A stretch of DNA of 64,000 bases from NCBI GenBank assembly GCA_002634385.1, contig NSJL01000007.1, forward strand, positions 1 through 64,000. Direction: 5' to 3'. The position numbers were made by a program, and so were the translations under genes. Positions 9,481 to 18,706 of this stretch are shown piece by piece. The stretch's first letter is position 1. Each line of letters begins with the position of its first letter. The notes below the pieces were generated by a model, which was not told where the DNA came from, did no database searches, and saw nothing but the letters and a program-made list of their open reading frames with translations. The stretch is from Nitrospira sp. GTDB taxonomy: Bacteria; Nitrospirota; Thermodesulfovibrionia; Thermodesulfovibrionales; Dissulfurispiraceae.

Positions 9481-9691
9481 GAAAGACGCCCCTTTCGGAC
9501 AAAGCAAAGCTCTTCAGTGAGAAAGAGCCATCCCCTATTTTCCTCTTGCAAACCGCCCGCTCCATCCATAAAATAGTGTCCTTACGATTTGGAATTGTCT
9601 GTTGCATTCGAGATATCTGTTTTGCATTTTTGCAACAGTACTCAGCAGTCCGCCGGTATTGTTTCTGTACCATAATAGAGGAGAACAGGAT

Positions 9692-11140
9692 ATGCCCGAG
9701 AAAAAACCCGAGATTACTTTTATCTCTCCATATGAGGATATTACCGCCTACAGCGTACGGCTCCTCTCTTCCGTCCTGCGGGAGAAAGGATATCCTACCC
9801 GGATCGTTTTTGCTCCCTCCGTTCTCGAAGAAGGGGGCTCCGGGCAGGAGTCCCTGGAGAAGCTTGCCGCAGAGATCCGGCGGGTAGCCGCCGGCTCCTC
9901 CCTTATCGGTTTCTCTTTTTTTTCGTGTCATCTGCCCTTTGTGGCCGCACTGAGCAGGGAAGTGAAGAAGAGGATGAGCACCCCCGTGATCTGGGGGGGC
10001 AAACATATTACTGCCCAGCCGGAAGATGCGGCAGGATACGCAGACCTGGTCTGCATCGGGGAGGGGGAGATCTCCCTGACAGCGCTCCTGCTGGCCATCG
10101 AGAAGGGCGAAGAGGCCGCTTCCGTCGCGGGTATCTGGCCGGTCCGCGGGGAGGGTGTCACAAAAGGCACCCCCTCTCCCCTTGTTCAGGACCTCGATTC
10201 TCTTCCCCTCCCCGATTTCTCGATGGAGGGTCATTACGTATGGGATTCCCGTACCCTGGTCGAGTTGGATACGGCCCTCATGGAGGAGCAGATCCGGAAG
10301 AGCTGCAGAGACAAAGCCCTCTATTATCAAACCATGGCATCACGGGGATGTTCATACAGTTGCTCGTATTGCTATCACTTCAAGGACTTGTATGCAGGGC
10401 AGCGCTATCTGAGAAACCGGGGCCATGCGAAAGTAATAGGAGAGATCCGTTCGATGCTGGAGAAGTTTCCCTTCTTCGAGGAGGTATGTCTCTCGGACGA
10501 TAATTTCTTCTCCCTCGGGGAGGAGCAGATCCGCGAGTTCGCCGCCCTGTACCGGAAGGAGATCGGAAAGCCCCTCCGCTGCCTGGCCTATCCCCACGAG
10601 ATCAGCAGGAGGAAGCTCGAAATTCTGACAGAGGCAGGACTGAGGGAGATCCAGGTAGGTATCCAGACGGGAAGCAAGAGAACCCTGAAGCTCTACCGGA
10701 GAGGCCCCTCGCCGGAGAGAGTGCTGGAGGCGGTTACCATCCTCAATGAATTCAAAGACACCCTGATGCCCTACTATGACTTCATCATCGATAATCCGTA
10801 TGAAGAGAGGGAGGACGTCCTGGAGACCCTGCGCCTGATCACCCGTTTTCCCCGTCCCTATCGTCTCAACGTATTCTCTCTCACTTTCTTCCCGGGCACG
10901 GAACTCCACGGCAAGGCACTCCGGGACGGCCGCATCACCGACAGTACCAAAACCTGGCAGTTCAGCGGGAAAAGCTACGTGAACTTTCTCTTCCTGTATA
11001 TCTTCACCCGTCCTTTTCCCACGTGGCTTACCGGACTGCTCCTTTCGAGGCCCGCTGTCGCCCTTCTTGACAACAAGCCTGCGGTATCCCTCCTCTACTC
11101 GCTCAAGGGGCTCCTCAAAACAGTGGTCCGCCGGAAATGA
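9692..11140 (+). CDS. B12-binding domain radical SAM protein
   Basis: 482 aa from ATG 9692, chosen because GAGGAGAACAGG sits just upstream; the open frame extends 5' to 9602 but looks non-coding. The N-terminal half (about 1-170) resembles a cobalamin-binding Rossmann domain (ITFISPYEDITAYSVR, GGKHITAQPEDA, CIGEGE). The radical SAM cluster motif is SRGCSYSCSYCYH (CxxxCxxC), followed by a TIM-barrel core with DDNFFS and QVGIQTGSKRTLKLYRR. The C-terminal ~90 residues are less conserved. Such proteins perform methylations or ring rearrangements; the substrate cannot be told here. The gene stands alone. Confidence 0.9.
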   Translation: MPEKKPEITFISPYEDITAYSVRLLSSVLREKGYPTRIVFAPSVLEEGGSGQESLEKLAAEIRRVAAGSSLIGFSFFSCHLPFVAALSREVKKRMSTPVIWGGKHITAQPEDAAGYADLVCIGEGEISLTALLLAIEKGEEAASVAGIWPVRGEGVTKGTPSPLVQDLDSLPLPDFSMEGHYVWDSRTLVELDTALMEEQIRKSCRDKALYYQTMASRGCSYSCSYCYHFKDLYAGQRYLRNRGHAKVIGEIRSMLEKFPFFEEVCLSDDNFFSLGEEQIREFAALYRKEIGKPLRCLAYPHEISRRKLEILTEAGLREIQVGIQTGSKRTLKLYRRGPSPERVLEAVTILNEFKDTLMPYYDFIIDNPYEEREDVLETLRLITRFPRPYRLNVFSLTFFPGTELHGKALRDGRITDSTKTWQFSGKSYVNFLFLYIFTRPFPTWLTGLLLSRPAVALLDNKPAVSLLYSLKGLLKTVVRRK

Positions 11141-11160
11141 CCTCCCCTTCCCGGCACTTT

Positions 11161-11219
11161 TGTAAAAATTTCCGTCACGTGTAAAGGAAACCGTCGCCTT
11201 TTCATCGGAAACTTTTACA
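11161..11219. promoter_or_regulatory. Three TGTAAA..TTTCC-like sites upstream of a sigma-54 promoter
   Basis: TGTAAAAATTTCCG (11161-11174) and its near-exact inverted partner CGGAAACTTTTACA (11206-11219; 13 of 14 match) frame a third related site TGTAAAGGAAACC (11180-11192). They lie about 65-120 bp upstream of the -24 element at 11283, the usual range for enhancer-binding-protein sites. A stem-loop terminator for the upstream gene is the alternative, but no T-run follows. Confidence 0.5.
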
Positions 11220-11282
11220 GAATGGCCTCCCGCCGCAGAGCAGGGAGAGGGAATTCCTTTCCATATCAAGCTCCTGATAACC

Positions 11283-11298
11283 TGGCATATGTATTGCT
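11283..11298 (+). promoter_or_regulatory. Sigma-54 (-24/-12) promoter for the PEP-CTERM gene
   Basis: TGGCATATGTATTGCT has GG and GC separated by exactly 10 bp and differs from TGGCAC-N5-TTGCA/T at one position (C to T). The predicted start near 11308 leaves a leader of about 200 nt before ATG 11511. RpoN control of PEP-CTERM genes is known from floc-forming bacteria. ATTGCT recurs three more times just downstream (to 11330). Confidence 0.75.
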
Positions 11299-11510
11299 TA
11301 AATTGCTGGTAGATTGCTTCTGAATTGCTGTTGGCGGTGAGAGCCGGAGCCGGCCGTGGCGCAGCGAACGGATTCCCCCAACTATCGTTTTTCCTTCCCC
11401 ATCCGCATTGAAGACCATCGCCGGGAGAGAAAATACCGGAGAAAACGGATCACGGTGCAGCTGCCCCTTTTCAAGGGGAGACCATTCATGTGCGAAAGGA
11501 GGTGAAAAAC

Positions 11511-12335
11511 ATGAGAAAAAAAGCATCTGTTGCAGGTGCGGTCTTCCTTCTGGTGTTATTGTTCCCCGCAACGGCACCGTATGCACTTGCTGCGCCCGTG
11601 CTCGGCATTGATCCGACGGGCACCGGCAGCTACAGTGTGCGTACCGACATTCTGACCCATATGACCGACACCGGATTTCTCACATCCGGGGCACAGGGTA
11701 CGATGGACTTCATCTACCAGGGGCGAATCGGGACCATGCAGCTTACGGGAACAGCGGTAACCCCACCGGCACTGAACACTTCCTATGAGATCACTCTCCA
11801 GACACGCCTGCCCCAATCCATCACCAACCAACTCTCCCTTACGGATTCGAGGGAGGTGAGCCACCAGACCCTCTTCCTGGGGAACGCGCAGAACGATGCA
11901 GCCCTGGTGGAGATGTTCTTCGACTCCTCTCCCGATGCGAATCCGGCAAACGGCTCCGGCTATGGTGACGGGGTAAGGATCCTTACCGGACGCCTGCAAA
12001 GCCTTGATGCTATCCTCGACACCGCTACCACGAGTCAGGGGGCACGGACATCCAACGGTTCCTTCACTACCCATTTCACCATCGATACTGTCAACGGCGG
12101 ATATCTCGACATCGACAGCGCAGGCATCGTAGGCCTTACCATGACGGGAACCATGAACGAACCGTCCTTCTTCACCCCCACCGCCTTGTGGGACGGCACT
12201 TCGCCGGCGGGAGGGACCCTGGTCAAGGTGGATGCATCCACATCCTTTGTCGTTCCCGAGCCCTCCACACTCCTGCTCCTCGGGGCAGGAATGCTGGGTT
12301 TGTTCGGGGCCTCACGCCTGAGGAGAAAAACGTAA
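11511..12335 (+). CDS. PEP-CTERM sorting-domain protein
   Basis: 274 aa secreted protein. The N-terminal signal peptide is KKASVAGAVFLLVLLFPATAPYALA. The body is threonine/serine- and glycine-rich with little charge, and the C-terminal sorting signal is VPEPSTLLLLGAGMLGLFGASRLRRKT: PEP box, hydrophobic segment, basic tail. Exosortase would cut at the PEP box and export the protein to the surface, often with exopolysaccharide. No exosortase is in the window, but a PEP-CTERM-type CPBP protease is at 5519. AAGGAGGTGAAAAAC precedes ATG 11511, deciding the start over GTG 11490. The long leader and sigma-54 promoter suggest regulated expression. Confidence 0.92.
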   Translation: MRKKASVAGAVFLLVLLFPATAPYALAAPVLGIDPTGTGSYSVRTDILTHMTDTGFLTSGAQGTMDFIYQGRIGTMQLTGTAVTPPALNTSYEITLQTRLPQSITNQLSLTDSREVSHQTLFLGNAQNDAALVEMFFDSSPDANPANGSGYGDGVRILTGRLQSLDAILDTATTSQGARTSNGSFTTHFTIDTVNGGYLDIDSAGIVGLTMTGTMNEPSFFTPTALWDGTSPAGGTLVKVDASTSFVVPEPSTLLLLGAGMLGLFGASRLRRKT

Positions 12336-12457
12336 AGCGCACCCACCCGGGACGGCGCCGTTGCCGGCGTCGTCCCCCTTTTCCCAGTTCCTCCCGTCAT
12401 GTGCCACTCAGGGAAATGATAAGGACACGCACCGGAAAAATGCCGGAAAAGCCCCAT

Positions 12458-12487
12458 TTGACAGGAAACGCCCGCTACTGCTTTAAT
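12458..12487 (+). promoter_or_regulatory. Sigma-70-type promoter giving a near-leaderless ilvE transcript
   Basis: -35 TTGACA (12458-12463), 18-bp spacer, -10 TTTAAT (12482-12487). The predicted start (about 12494) coincides with the ilvE ATG at 12495, and no Shine-Dalgarno is visible. Confidence 0.6.
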
Positions 12488-12494
12488 ATAGCCT

Positions 12495-13412
12495 ATGATC
12501 AACAAAACGGATAAAATATGGATGAACGGGAAACTGGTCGATTGGGACAATGCCACCGTCCATGTAATGACCCATACCCTCCATTACGGGCTGGGTGCTT
12601 TCGAGGGGATACGCTGCTACAAGACCCCGAAAGGGCCCGCCATCTTCAAGCTTGATGAGCATGTCAGAAGGCTTTTTCATTCCGCCCGCATCTTCCTCCT
12701 GGAGATTCCCTATTCCGAGGAGGAGATCAGGAAGGCGATCATCCAAACGGTGAAGGCGAACAAGCTGGAGGAATGCTACCTGCGTCCCCTTGTGTATATC
12801 GGATACGGGGCTATGGGCCTCTATCCCAAAGGGAACCCCATTCAGGTCGCCGTTGCCGCATGGCCCTGGGGAGCGTATCTGGGGGAGGACGGACTCGAAA
12901 AGGGCATCAGGGTGAAGGTATCGTCCTTCATCCGGAACCATGTGAATTCCCAGATGTCACGCGGTAAAATATGCGGCTATTATGTCAATTCCCAGATCGC
13001 GAAGAAGGAGGCCATCTCCTGCGGGTACGACGAAGCGCTGCTCCTCGATACGGAGGGATACGTGGCGGAGGGCAGCGGGGAAAATATTTTCATCGTGCGG
13101 AACGGGATATTGAAAACCACTCCCCTCACTTCGGTCCTGGAGGGCATTACCCGCGGCAGCATCCTGACCCTTGCGAAGGATGCGGGGATAGAGGTGAGGG
13201 AGGAGCGGTTCACCCGTGATGAAGTCTATATCTGTGACGAAGCCTTCTTTACCGGCACCGCTGCGGAGGTCACCCCCATCAGGGAACTGGACGGCAGGAT
13301 CATCGGAGAGGGCAGGACGGGCAAAATCACGAAGAAACTGCAGACACTCTTCTTCAATGCAGTAAAGGGAAAGAACAAGAAGTACGACTCCTGGCTCACT
13401 TATGTGAAATAG
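12495..13412 (+). CDS. ilvE: Branched-chain-amino-acid aminotransferase
   Basis: 305 aa class IV PLP aminotransferase. It interconverts Val/Leu/Ile with their 2-oxo acids using 2-oxoglutarate/glutamate. Hallmarks are [13 protein letters not shown], the PLP-lysine region ([21 protein letters not shown]), [18 protein letters not shown] and [10 protein letters not shown]. Length and start ([20 protein letters not shown]) fit the family. The -10 element ends only 7 nt before the ATG, so it is probably translated from a leaderless message. It is followed by a strong bidirectional terminator. Confidence 0.95.
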   Translation: MINKTDKIWMNGKLVDWDNATVHVMTHTLHYGLGAFEGIRCYKTPKGPAIFKLDEHVRRLFHSARIFLLEIPYSEEEIRKAIIQTVKANKLEECYLRPLVYIGYGAMGLYPKGNPIQVAVAAWPWGAYLGEDGLEKGIRVKVSSFIRNHVNSQMSRGKICGYYVNSQIAKKEAISCGYDEALLLDTEGYVAEGSGENIFIVRNGILKTTPLTSVLEGITRGSILTLAKDAGIEVREERFTRDEVYICDEAFFTGTAAEVTPIRELDGRIIGEGRTGKITKKLQTLFFNAVKGKNKKYDSWLTYVK

Positions 13413-13432
13413 CCGGGCAGTGGGCAACAGGC

Positions 13433-13467
13433 AAAAAAAAGGGCGGCCATCCGGTCGCCCTTTTTTT
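13433..13467. terminator. Bidirectional rho-independent terminator
   Basis: Hairpin GGGCGGCC-AT-CCGGTCGCCC-like stem (13441-13460) with an A-run on the left (13433-13440) and a T-run on the right (13461-13467), so it serves both the ilvE gene and the convergent cytochrome gene. Confidence 0.85.
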
Positions 13468-13483
13468 CTGCTCTTCTGCCACC

Positions 13484-13798
13484 TTATTTCTTGTGGCATT
13501 TCGCACAGTTTTCCTTATCAGTAGTGTTGAAGGCCTTCGTGCCGTTATGACATGCGCCGCAATTCTTGCCTTCCTTCATCTCCGCCATCGTCAGCTTGGC
13601 GCCCTTCTTCATCTGGAAGAGCTTGGTGTGACAGTCATTGCACTTCAGGCCCTTGTCGGCATGCGTCTTGCCGTCAAATACGACCTTTCCTGCCCCGCCG
13701 CCGGCGTATTCCACGGTCTTGCCCGGAGGAACGGCCATGGCGCTGCCGATGAACACCACTGCGATCAAAACGGTTAAAATTGCTGCAAAAATTCTCAT
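13484..13798 (-). CDS. Triheme c7-type periplasmic cytochrome
   Basis: 104 aa. The signal peptide is MRIFAAILTVLIAVVFIGSAMA. Three CxxCH heme sites follow (CNDCH, CGACH, CAKCH), the last at the very C-terminus, with further His residues (HADKG) available as distal ligands. Size and heme count match the c7/triheme domain family used for periplasmic electron transfer. GGGGTGAG precedes the ATG. A sigma-54-type promoter lies 33 bp upstream, which would make expression conditional. Confidence 0.92.
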   Translation of the reverse strand: MRIFAAILTVLIAVVFIGSAMAVPPGKTVEYAGGGAGKVVFDGKTHADKGLKCNDCHTKLFQMKKGAKLTMAEMKEGKNCGACHNGTKAFNTTDKENCAKCHKK

Positions 13799-13830
13799 GT
13801 ACTCACCCCCTTTCCCTTTTGGAATAGATT

Positions 13831-13846
13831 AGCAACAAACATGCCA
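13831..13846 (-). promoter_or_regulatory. Sigma-54 (-24/-12) promoter for the triheme cytochrome
   Basis: On the minus strand TGGCATGTTTGTTGCT, with GG-N10-GC spacing. The predicted start is near 13821, about 23 nt before the ATG at 13798. The remaining 13847-14049 holds no gene I can support. Confidence 0.72.
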
Positions 13847-14049
13847 CCCGCATTCCCCTTAATTCTACTATAATTCTCACGGGTGCAAAAGCATTTTTTT
13901 CCCCTTTTGAGGATATTTCTCTCCGAAAGGGAAGCTCTTACCGCTCCTTGTGCCCACCCGGAGCCCCTTTCTCCTCCGGCATGGCAGGCAGAGAGACGAC
14001 GATACCGGGAGCGTTATTTCACGCAGGCCGGGGAATACCGCGCACCGGG

Positions 14050-15504
14050 TCAGCGCAGCCTCTTTTTCAGGAGCTCGTTCAGCAACTGAGGGTTCGCTTT
14101 GCCCTTCATCGCCTTCATCACCTGTCCGACAAAAAAGCCCATCAGCTTTTCCTCCCCGGCGCGGAACCTCTCCGCTTCCGCCGGGTTTTTTGCAATGATT
14201 TCGTCGATGGCGGCCTCGATGGCCCCCTCATCGCTTATCTGCACCAACCCCTTCTCCTTTACCACCGTCCCGGCATCCTTGCCCGTGCGGTACATCTCTT
14301 CGAATACCGTTTTCGCGATCTTTCCGCTGATGGTCCCGTTATCGATGAGCTGCAGCATGCCCGCAAGCTGTGCGGGCCTGACCGGGCATTCCTCGATGGA
14401 TCTTCCGTCCTCGTTGAGCAGCCGCATCAACTCCCCCATCATCCAGTTCGATACGGTCTTGGGCTGGCCTCCCGCCTTAACCGCCTCTTCATACCATTCG
14501 GCGATGGATCTCTCGGAAGTGAGCAGATCGGCATCGTACTCGGGAAGGCCGTAGGCGGATACAAAGCGTCCGCGCTTGGCATCGGGTAGCTCGGGAAGGG
14601 AGGAGTCGATCGCCTCGATGATTTCCCGTCCCGTCACCATGGGAACCAGGTCGGGCTCGGGGAAATAGCGGTAGTCGTGCGCTTCCTCCTTCGACCTCAT
14701 GGATTGTGTCACTCCCGCGACGGAATCCCAGAGCCTCGTCTCCTGGACGATCTTTCCCCCCTCCTTCAGTACCTGTATCTGGCGCTTTATTTCGTACTCC
14801 AGCGCCTTCTCCACAAACCGGAACGAGTTCATGTTCTTCAGTTCCGCCTTCACCCCGAACTCCTTCTGTCCCACCGGCCGCACGGACACATTCGCATCGC
14901 ACCGGAGGGAGCCCTGCTCCATGTTCCCGTCGCACACGCCGAGGTACCGGAGGATGCTTCTCAGCTTCCGCATGTATTCAGCCGCCTCGCGGGGGCTCCT
15001 GATATCGGGTTCCGATACGATCTCCATGAGAGGGACGCCGGCGCGGTTCAGATCCACGAGGCTGTAATGTCCCGCACCCTCATGTATGTTCTTCCCTGCA
15101 TCGTCCTCCATATGGATCCGGGTGATACCGATCCTTTTCACTACGCCGTCCACCACTATCTCCACGTACCCCCCCTCGCAGATCGGCAGCTCGTACTGGC
15201 TTATCTGGTAGCCCTTGGGGAGGTCGGGATAGAAGTAGTTTTTCCGGGCGAACCTGCTGTACGGCGAGATCCTGCAGTGGGTAGCCAGACCCGTTTTGAC
15301 AGCGAATTCCACCGCCTTCCTGTTCAGCACGGGGAGCACTCCCGGCATGCCGGTGCAGACAGGGCAGGTCTGGGTATTGGGCTCCGCGCCGAACTTCGTG
15401 GAGCACCCGCAAAAGAGCTTCGTCTCCGTAAGCATCTGGGCGTGGACTTCTAGCCCGATAACTGCTTCGTAGGTATCAGAAACTGCCATTGTTTCCGTTC
15501 TCAT
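14050..15504 (-). CDS. gatB: Asp-tRNA(Asn)/Glu-tRNA(Gln) amidotransferase subunit B
   Basis: 484 aa. It activates mischarged Glu-tRNA(Gln) or Asp-tRNA(Asn) for amidation with ammonia from GatA. The cradle domain begins [12 protein letters not shown] with the Zn-type Cys pattern ([20 protein letters not shown]), then [16 protein letters not shown]. The C-terminal YqeY-like tail domain ends in [14 protein letters not shown]. Start chosen at 15504, where ATGA overlaps the gatA stop and GAGGAG lies upstream; an ATG at 15528 is the alternative. No gatC lies next to the pair. Confidence 0.95.
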   Translation of the reverse strand: MRTETMAVSDTYEAVIGLEVHAQMLTETKLFCGCSTKFGAEPNTQTCPVCTGMPGVLPVLNRKAVEFAVKTGLATHCRISPYSRFARKNYFYPDLPKGYQISQYELPICEGGYVEIVVDGVVKRIGITRIHMEDDAGKNIHEGAGHYSLVDLNRAGVPLMEIVSEPDIRSPREAAEYMRKLRSILRYLGVCDGNMEQGSLRCDANVSVRPVGQKEFGVKAELKNMNSFRFVEKALEYEIKRQIQVLKEGGKIVQETRLWDSVAGVTQSMRSKEEAHDYRYFPEPDLVPMVTGREIIEAIDSSLPELPDAKRGRFVSAYGLPEYDADLLTSERSIAEWYEEAVKAGGQPKTVSNWMMGELMRLLNEDGRSIEECPVRPAQLAGMLQLIDNGTISGKIAKTVFEEMYRTGKDAGTVVKEKGLVQISDEGAIEAAIDEIIAKNPAEAERFRAGEEKLMGFFVGQVMKAMKGKANPQLLNELLKKRLR

Positions 15505-16955
15505 AGAGAGGGTCTCCTCGCGTGCCATTCCGTGCTCTGCTCATAAGCGTGGGCAACTTTCAGAATAGCTTCTTCGTCAAAATGCTTTCCGATGATCTGG
15601 AGTCCGACGGGGAGGCCCCCTGTCGTAAACCCGCACGGGACCGAAATACCGGGTACACCGGCAAGGTTGACGGATATAGTGAAGATGTCCGAAAGGTACA
15701 TCTGGAGCGGATCCGTCGTCTTCTCCCCGATCCTGAAAGCCGCGCTCGGGGAGGTAGGGGTGACGATCACGTCCACCTCCCCGAAAGCCTTTTCGAAATC
15801 CTGCTTTATCAGCGTCCTCACCTGCTGGCCTTTCTTGTAGTAGGCCTCGTAGTAGCCGGCGGAGAGAGCATAGGTGCCGAGCATGATCCTCCTCTTCACC
15901 TCCGTGCCGAACCCCTGTGCACGGGTATTCATGTACATGTCCATGAGGTCTTTCCCCTCCGCCCTGAAGCCGTACTTCACCCCGTCATAGCGCGCCAGGT
16001 TCGAGGAGGCTTCGGAGGTGGCGAGGATATAGTAGGTGGCGACGGCGTATCCGGTATGGGGGAGGGAGACCTCCACCGGCATCGCTCCCAGGGATTCCAG
16101 TTTCCGTATGGCGGTACGCACTGCGTCCTCCACCTCCCTGTCCATTCCCTCGATAAAGTATTCCTTCGGGACACCGATGCGCATCCCCTTTATCTCCTGT
16201 CCCAAAACACGCGCGAAATCGGGCACCTCCACCGGAGCGGAGGTGGAGTCGAAGCGATCATGCCCCGCAATGGCGTTCAGCATGATGGCGGAATCCTCCA
16301 CTGTCCTGGTGAGGGGGCCGATTTGGTCAAGGGACGAGGCGTACGCCACAAGTCCGTACCGTGAAACCCGCCCGTAGGTCGGCTTCAGACCGACCACTCC
16401 GCAAAGGGAAGCGGGCTGCCGGATGGAACCTCCCGTATCGGAACCGAGGGCGGCGATACACTCGCCGGAGGCCACCGCAGCCGCCGAACCACCGCTGCTG
16501 CCCCCGGGCACACGCTCCACATCCCATGGGTTCCGTGTCGTGTGGAACCGCGAGTTCTCGGTGGAGGAGCCCATGGCAAATTCATCGAGATTGGTCTTGC
16601 CGACCAGCAGGTATTTCTGCTCTTTCAGCCTCCCCGTCACGGTGCTTTCGTACGGGGGGACAAAATTATGGAGTATCTTCGATGCACAGGTAGTGAGCAC
16701 CCCTTTGGTACACATGTTGTCCTTGACGCCGACGGGTATCCCGGTCAGAAGAGACGCCGTGTTGCCGAGGATGGCATGCTCCGCATCCTCAGCCATCGCA
16801 TAGGCATTCTCACGGGTGACGGTGATGTAGGCCTTGATTCTTTCCTCTACCTCGTCAATCCGTCCGTATACGTCATCGAGGACCTCCCGGGGCCTGACCT
16901 CCCTGTTGTCGAGGAGCCTGCGCACCTCCGCTATGGTCAACTCATTGAGCTTCAA
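15501..16955 (-). CDS. gatA: Asp-tRNA(Asn)/Glu-tRNA(Gln) amidotransferase subunit A
   Basis: 484 aa amidase-signature enzyme that hydrolyses glutamine and supplies ammonia to GatB. The catalytic Lys is in [10 protein letters not shown], cis-Ser in [14 protein letters not shown], and the nucleophile Ser in [12 protein letters not shown]. The end includes [25 protein letters not shown]. It overlaps gatB by an ATGA, so the two are translationally coupled. AGGAGGC lies before the ATG. Confidence 0.96.
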   Translation of the reverse strand: MKLNELTIAEVRRLLDNREVRPREVLDDVYGRIDEVEERIKAYITVTRENAYAMAEDAEHAILGNTASLLTGIPVGVKDNMCTKGVLTTCASKILHNFVPPYESTVTGRLKEQKYLLVGKTNLDEFAMGSSTENSRFHTTRNPWDVERVPGGSSGGSAAAVASGECIAALGSDTGGSIRQPASLCGVVGLKPTYGRVSRYGLVAYASSLDQIGPLTRTVEDSAIMLNAIAGHDRFDSTSAPVEVPDFARVLGQEIKGMRIGVPKEYFIEGMDREVEDAVRTAIRKLESLGAMPVEVSLPHTGYAVATYYILATSEASSNLARYDGVKYGFRAEGKDLMDMYMNTRAQGFGTEVKRRIMLGTYALSAGYYEAYYKKGQQVRTLIKQDFEKAFGEVDVIVTPTSPSAAFRIGEKTTDPLQMYLSDIFTISVNLAGVPGISVPCGFTTGGLPVGLQIIGKHFDEEAILKVAHAYEQSTEWHARRPSL

Positions 16956-17083
16956 AGTAATGCCTCCTTCTTCGGTTCAAAAGACACGTCCCGGGAACAC
17001 TGCACGCTTCCGGATACAGCGAAGGGCCGTGAAATGCAACTAATTGATAATTCTATCACTCTGGTATACTATTTGGCAAGGAT

Positions 17084-18085
17084 ATGAAGAAAGGAAAAGC
17101 AGATATTTCCTCGCCGTCCGAAGGAGAAGCCCCCCCTGTTCCCGGAAGCCGCATCCCGGTGGAACCGCAGGATATCTCCAAGAGGCTCGATATCTTCGCC
17201 GCCGAAAAAACAGGGATCACCCGGTCACAGGTGCAGCGGCTGCTACGGGACGGCCATATCCTGGTGAACGGCAAACCCGGGAGCCCTAACCATACAGTAC
17301 GGGAGCACGACCATATCGAAATAGTGAGGCCGGAGCCGGGGGTCTTCTCCCGCGGGGACACGCTCATTCCCGAGAACATCCCCGTCACGATCCTCTATCA
17401 CGATGATGCTGTCGCGGTGGTGGATAAACCTGCGGGGCTGGTGGTGTATCCCTCGGCAGGCCATGAGCGGGGGACCCTGCTCAATGCCCTCGCGTTCCAT
17501 TGCAAGAAGCTGGCTTCCATAGGAGGCCCCCTGCGCCCCGGCGTGGTGCACCGGCTGGACAAGGACACATCGGGAGTAATGGTGGTCGCCCTCGACGACA
17601 GCGCATACTACCATCTCGTGGAACAGTTCAGGAACAGGACCATCAACCGGAACTACCTCACCCTCCTGTACGGCACCCTGAAAGAGGATTCCGGAGAGAT
17701 CGCGCTGCAAATAGGCCGCTCGGAAACGGACCGCAAGAAAATGTCCACCCGCACCAGGAGGGGAAAAGAGGCGGTGACCCGTTGGAAAGTCCTCAGGAGG
17801 TTCGGCGTCGCCACCCTTATCGAGGCAAAGCTGGGCACGGGGCGAACCCACCAGATCAGGGTCCACTTCGCCGCAATCGGACATCCCGTGCTCGGCGATG
17901 TAACGTACGGGAAGAAAACTTTTGTAGAGGCCGGAAGAAAGCGCGTTTCCTTCCCCCGCCAGATGCTCCATGCCGCAACGCTGGGGTTTATCCATCCCGT
18001 AACCGGAGCGTACCTGGAGTTTACCAGCCCGATCCCGGCAGATATGCAGGAATGTATCGAACAACTGGAGGCCCTTTGCAGATAG
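17084..18085 (+). CDS. rluD: RluA-family 23S rRNA pseudouridine synthase (RluD-like)
   Basis: 333 aa. The S4 RNA-binding domain (KRLDIFAAEKTGITRSQVQRLLRDGHILVNG) is at about 28-85. The catalytic domain carries HRLDKDTSGVMVVA with the catalytic Asp, and GRTHQIRVHFAAIGHPVLGD. S4 plus catalytic layout fits RluD, but RluC/RluA relatives cannot be excluded. The -10-like TATACT ends only 13 nt before the ATG, giving a very short leader that still contains AAGGA. Confidence 0.9.
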   Translation: MKKGKADISSPSEGEAPPVPGSRIPVEPQDISKRLDIFAAEKTGITRSQVQRLLRDGHILVNGKPGSPNHTVREHDHIEIVRPEPGVFSRGDTLIPENIPVTILYHDDAVAVVDKPAGLVVYPSAGHERGTLLNALAFHCKKLASIGGPLRPGVVHRLDKDTSGVMVVALDDSAYYHLVEQFRNRTINRNYLTLLYGTLKEDSGEIALQIGRSETDRKKMSTRTRRGKEAVTRWKVLRRFGVATLIEAKLGTGRTHQIRVHFAAIGHPVLGDVTYGKKTFVEAGRKRVSFPRQMLHAATLGFIHPVTGAYLEFTSPIPADMQECIEQLEALCR

Positions 18086-18196
18086 GAACTCCTTCCTGCA
18101 GGGGCGTCGCGTCATTGCTTTCAGGAGCAGCTTTACTTACCGTATTCGATAGTGAAGTTGATAAAACCCTTCCGCACCTGATACAATTAGGTTCGT

Positions 18197-18270
18197 GCGC
18201 CCATAGCTCAGCTGGATAGAGCGTCAGACTACGAATCTGCAGGCCGGGGGTTCGAATCCCTCTGGGCGCG
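18197..18270 (+). tRNA. tRNA-Arg (anticodon ACG)
   Basis: Cloverleaf: acceptor GCGCCCA pairs with TGGGCGC plus discriminator G; D arm GCTCAGCTGGATAGAGC; anticodon loop CTACGAA (ACG); T arm GGGGGTTCGAATCCCTC. CCA is not encoded. Confidence 0.95.
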
Positions 18271-18286
18271 CTTAGAAAATCGACGA

Positions 18287-18352
18287 CGAAAAGGCCGACT
18301 GCATTACTTCAATCCTCCGGATTGTATGGTTTTTGTATAGTTGGCCTTTTCG
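18287..18352. repeat. Cruciform-like inverted repeat after tRNA-Arg
   Basis: CGAAAAGGCCGACT (18287-18300) pairs with AGTTGGCCTTTTCG (18339-18352), 13 of 14, with a smaller palindrome AATCCTCCGGATT at 18311-18323 inside. The surrounding 18271-18706 is more AT-rich than its neighbours and has no gene I can support. It may be a terminator or a scar of an element integrated at the tRNA. Confidence 0.55.
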
Positions 18353-18706
18353 TTTAAAGTCCAGGAGTATCTTTTCACCCTGCTGTCCCCTGCGCCTCTC
18401 CCGCCTCCGGGAGCTTCTTTGTACCACTGCTTTCGCTTGCACCATACACCATACGGATTGTGAAAATATACAGTCTGCTGAAAGTTTGGTACGATTGAGA
18501 TAGAAGGAATTGCACGACCTTTATCGTACTCAGCCCCAAGGAGTGCCTGCCGCGCAGAAAGGGAAGAAACTGAAGTGCACCGCACATTCAACGGAGAGAG
18601 ATTCGGCAAACGAAGTTTCCTGCTCATCATGACGAAAAAATGACGCCGCTCCGGAAACAAATGACACTATGATGTCCCTGCTCATTCACAATGAAGAAAG
18701 GAGGAA

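Noticed and set aside
9595..9612. Sigma-54-like TTGGAATTGTCTGTTGCA before the radical SAM gene
   Set aside because: GG to GC spacing is 11, not 10, and the -24 element is poor.
18304..18660. 118-aa minus-strand frame after tRNA-Arg
   Set aside because: Low complexity in parts, no recognised motif and no clear ribosome site; too weak to call, though an integrase relic cannot be excluded.
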